From the NCBI GenBank assembly GCA_947178195.1, contig CAMWXM010000183.1:1-5747 (forward strand): DNA of 5,747 nucleotides. Reading direction: 5' to 3'. Each line of letters opens with the position of its first letter. Positions within the stretch are counted from its first letter, which is position 1. This document shows positions 4,960-5,747 of this stretch, piece by piece. The translations under genes were made by a program, and so were the position numbers. Below the pieces are notes generated by a model. It was not told the origin of the DNA and did no database searches. It saw nothing but the letters and a program-made list of their open reading frames with translations. This DNA is from an uncultured Ruminococcus sp. (GTDB lineage: Bacteria; Bacillota; Clostridia; Oscillospirales; Ruminococcaceae).

Positions 4960-5747
4960 TTAATTAACTCCTGTACCGTCAGCCTCACTGTCTGGTACTT
5001 GTTTATTTACGTCTTTGCGGGTGAACGGTAAAATGATAAATACTATGCACGCCGCAAGACCAAGCACTAATAATACGTTGGCAATAGCCCACAGCGCGTC
5101 CAACAATGCCGAATGGGGCACGGGATTTATTATAATCTTTGTTGCCGTGCGGTTGGTATCGACGTACGTATATAAAATATTTTAACTGATTGCCGCGCGG
5201 CGCAGGCTACGTATTTATCGTCGAGGTTGAGGGTTGCTGGGTCGTTAAACGTACCGTTGAGCCACAGGTCGTTACCCGCAAGCACGCCCGCTTCATAGTC
5301 GTTCATATATCCGTCTTTCATAAACCAGTCGGTTATAACGCTGCCCTTAAAGCCCCATTCGTTGCGCAAAACGCCTGTAAGTAATGCGTAGTTATAGCCC
5401 GAAAGCACTCCGCCGACATTATTGAACGCACTCATCATGGCGTTTGCCTTGCCGTATTTAACGGCAATTTCAAAGGGACGCAGATAGCTTTCCCTGAGCC
5501 CTGCTCGGTAAGCCACGTGTTCAGATATTTGGGATTAAAGCCCGCTTCGCTTACGGCAAAGTGTTTTAGATAGCAATACATATGGTTATCGTATGCGGCT
5601 GAAGTAGCGCCGCCGCTGCCGTCGCCCGTAAGAAGAAAGCCACCGTCGGTTGCGCCCCAGCCGAACAGATTTACTTTTTTAAGATTGCGCTGAGGGAGAT
5701 AGCCGTCCTCATTGTACAAGAGCACCATACTCTCTTCCGCGGTTTTG
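4960..5747 (-). pseudogene. Decayed glycoside hydrolase family 3 (beta-glucosidase-like) gene, C-terminal part, 5' end outside window
   Basis: Reading the minus strand, MVLLYNEDGYLPQ and VNLFGWGATDGG (5728 to about 5630) are the start of a GH3 alpha/beta-sandwich domain. They run at about 5590-5610 straight into NHMYCYLKHFAVSE, which belongs to the middle of the catalytic barrel, so several hundred residues appear deleted. A 1-base frameshift follows near 5497-5503. The second frame holds LRPFEIAVKYGKANAMMSAFNN and GFKGSVITDWF, whose Asp (codon 5330-5328) is the GH3 nucleophile position, then AGNDLWL. A second frameshift at the T-run 5180-5183 separates ARQSVK from NILYTYVDTNR. The restored frame continues through a membrane segment (LLDALWAIANVLLVLGLAACIVFIIL, about 5029-5100) and a charged tail to a TAA at 4960-4962. 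An intact relative would be a membrane-anchored sugar hydrolase with reversed domain order. Both frameshifts are in homopolymers, so a sequencing artefact is possible. Confidence 0.82.

Noticed and set aside
5190..5384. Plus-strand 64-codon open frame across the GH3 region
   Set aside because: The minus strand in this interval encodes clear GH3 motifs, so the plus-strand frame is a by-product of GC-rich coding sequence.
1..5747. CRISPR array or retron-type element
   Set aside because: There are no regularly spaced direct repeats and no reverse transcriptase or Cas motifs in any frame.

Overview
The window looks like a bacterial chromosome, most likely a Bacillota (Clostridia-like) gut or anaerobic lineage. 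The evidence is a pair of tRNA-Lys genes with encoded CCA ends, AGAGG/GGAG-type ribosome binding sites, intrinsic terminators, and a glycoside hydrolase family 3 (GH3) gene of the type whose catalytic barrel sits near the C-terminus. This assignment is an inference and no species can be named.

Layout. Positions 1-202 hold the 3' part of a tRNA-Lys(TTT) and a complete tRNA-Lys(CTT), closed by an intrinsic terminator (207-261). Only 14 bases after that terminator an AT-rich plus-strand operon begins: a D12-type adenine-specific DNA methyltransferase (276-1310), a stand-alone DUF262 (GmrS-like, ParB/sulfiredoxin-fold) protein (1313-2446), a small HEPN-domain protein with an intact Rx4H motif (2459-3043), and a second amino-methyltransferase with the unusual catalytic motif HPPY (3050-3838). 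Gaps are 2, 12 and 6 bases. Running toward it on the minus strand are an XRE-type controller-like regulator (4671-4468) and an HNH restriction endonuclease (4455-3853). The two convergent units share a bidirectional terminator whose hairpin contains or touches both stop codons. The regulator/nuclease unit has a near-consensus promoter (TTGATA-17-TATAAT) overlapped by a perfect 10-bp inverted repeat, a likely autoregulatory operator.

From 4742 to 4959 there is no gene. The stretch holds an apparently orphan plus-strand terminator and a perfect 16-bp-stem palindrome. From 4960 to the window end, the minus strand carries the decayed 3' part of a GH3 gene, with two 1-base frameshifts, an apparent large internal deletion and a C-terminal membrane segment. 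This part is near 50% GC in the lines I counted, against about 30% in the defence genes, so the defence cassette looks acquired.

Proposed working model (inference). The locus is a controller-regulated restriction-modification system. The HNH nuclease cuts unmodified DNA, and one or both methyltransferases protect the host. A DUF262-HEPN pair nested between the two methyltransferases may add a second layer: sensing of DNA state by DUF262 and RNA cleavage or growth arrest by HEPN. The nested pair is the part of the window most worth experimental attention.
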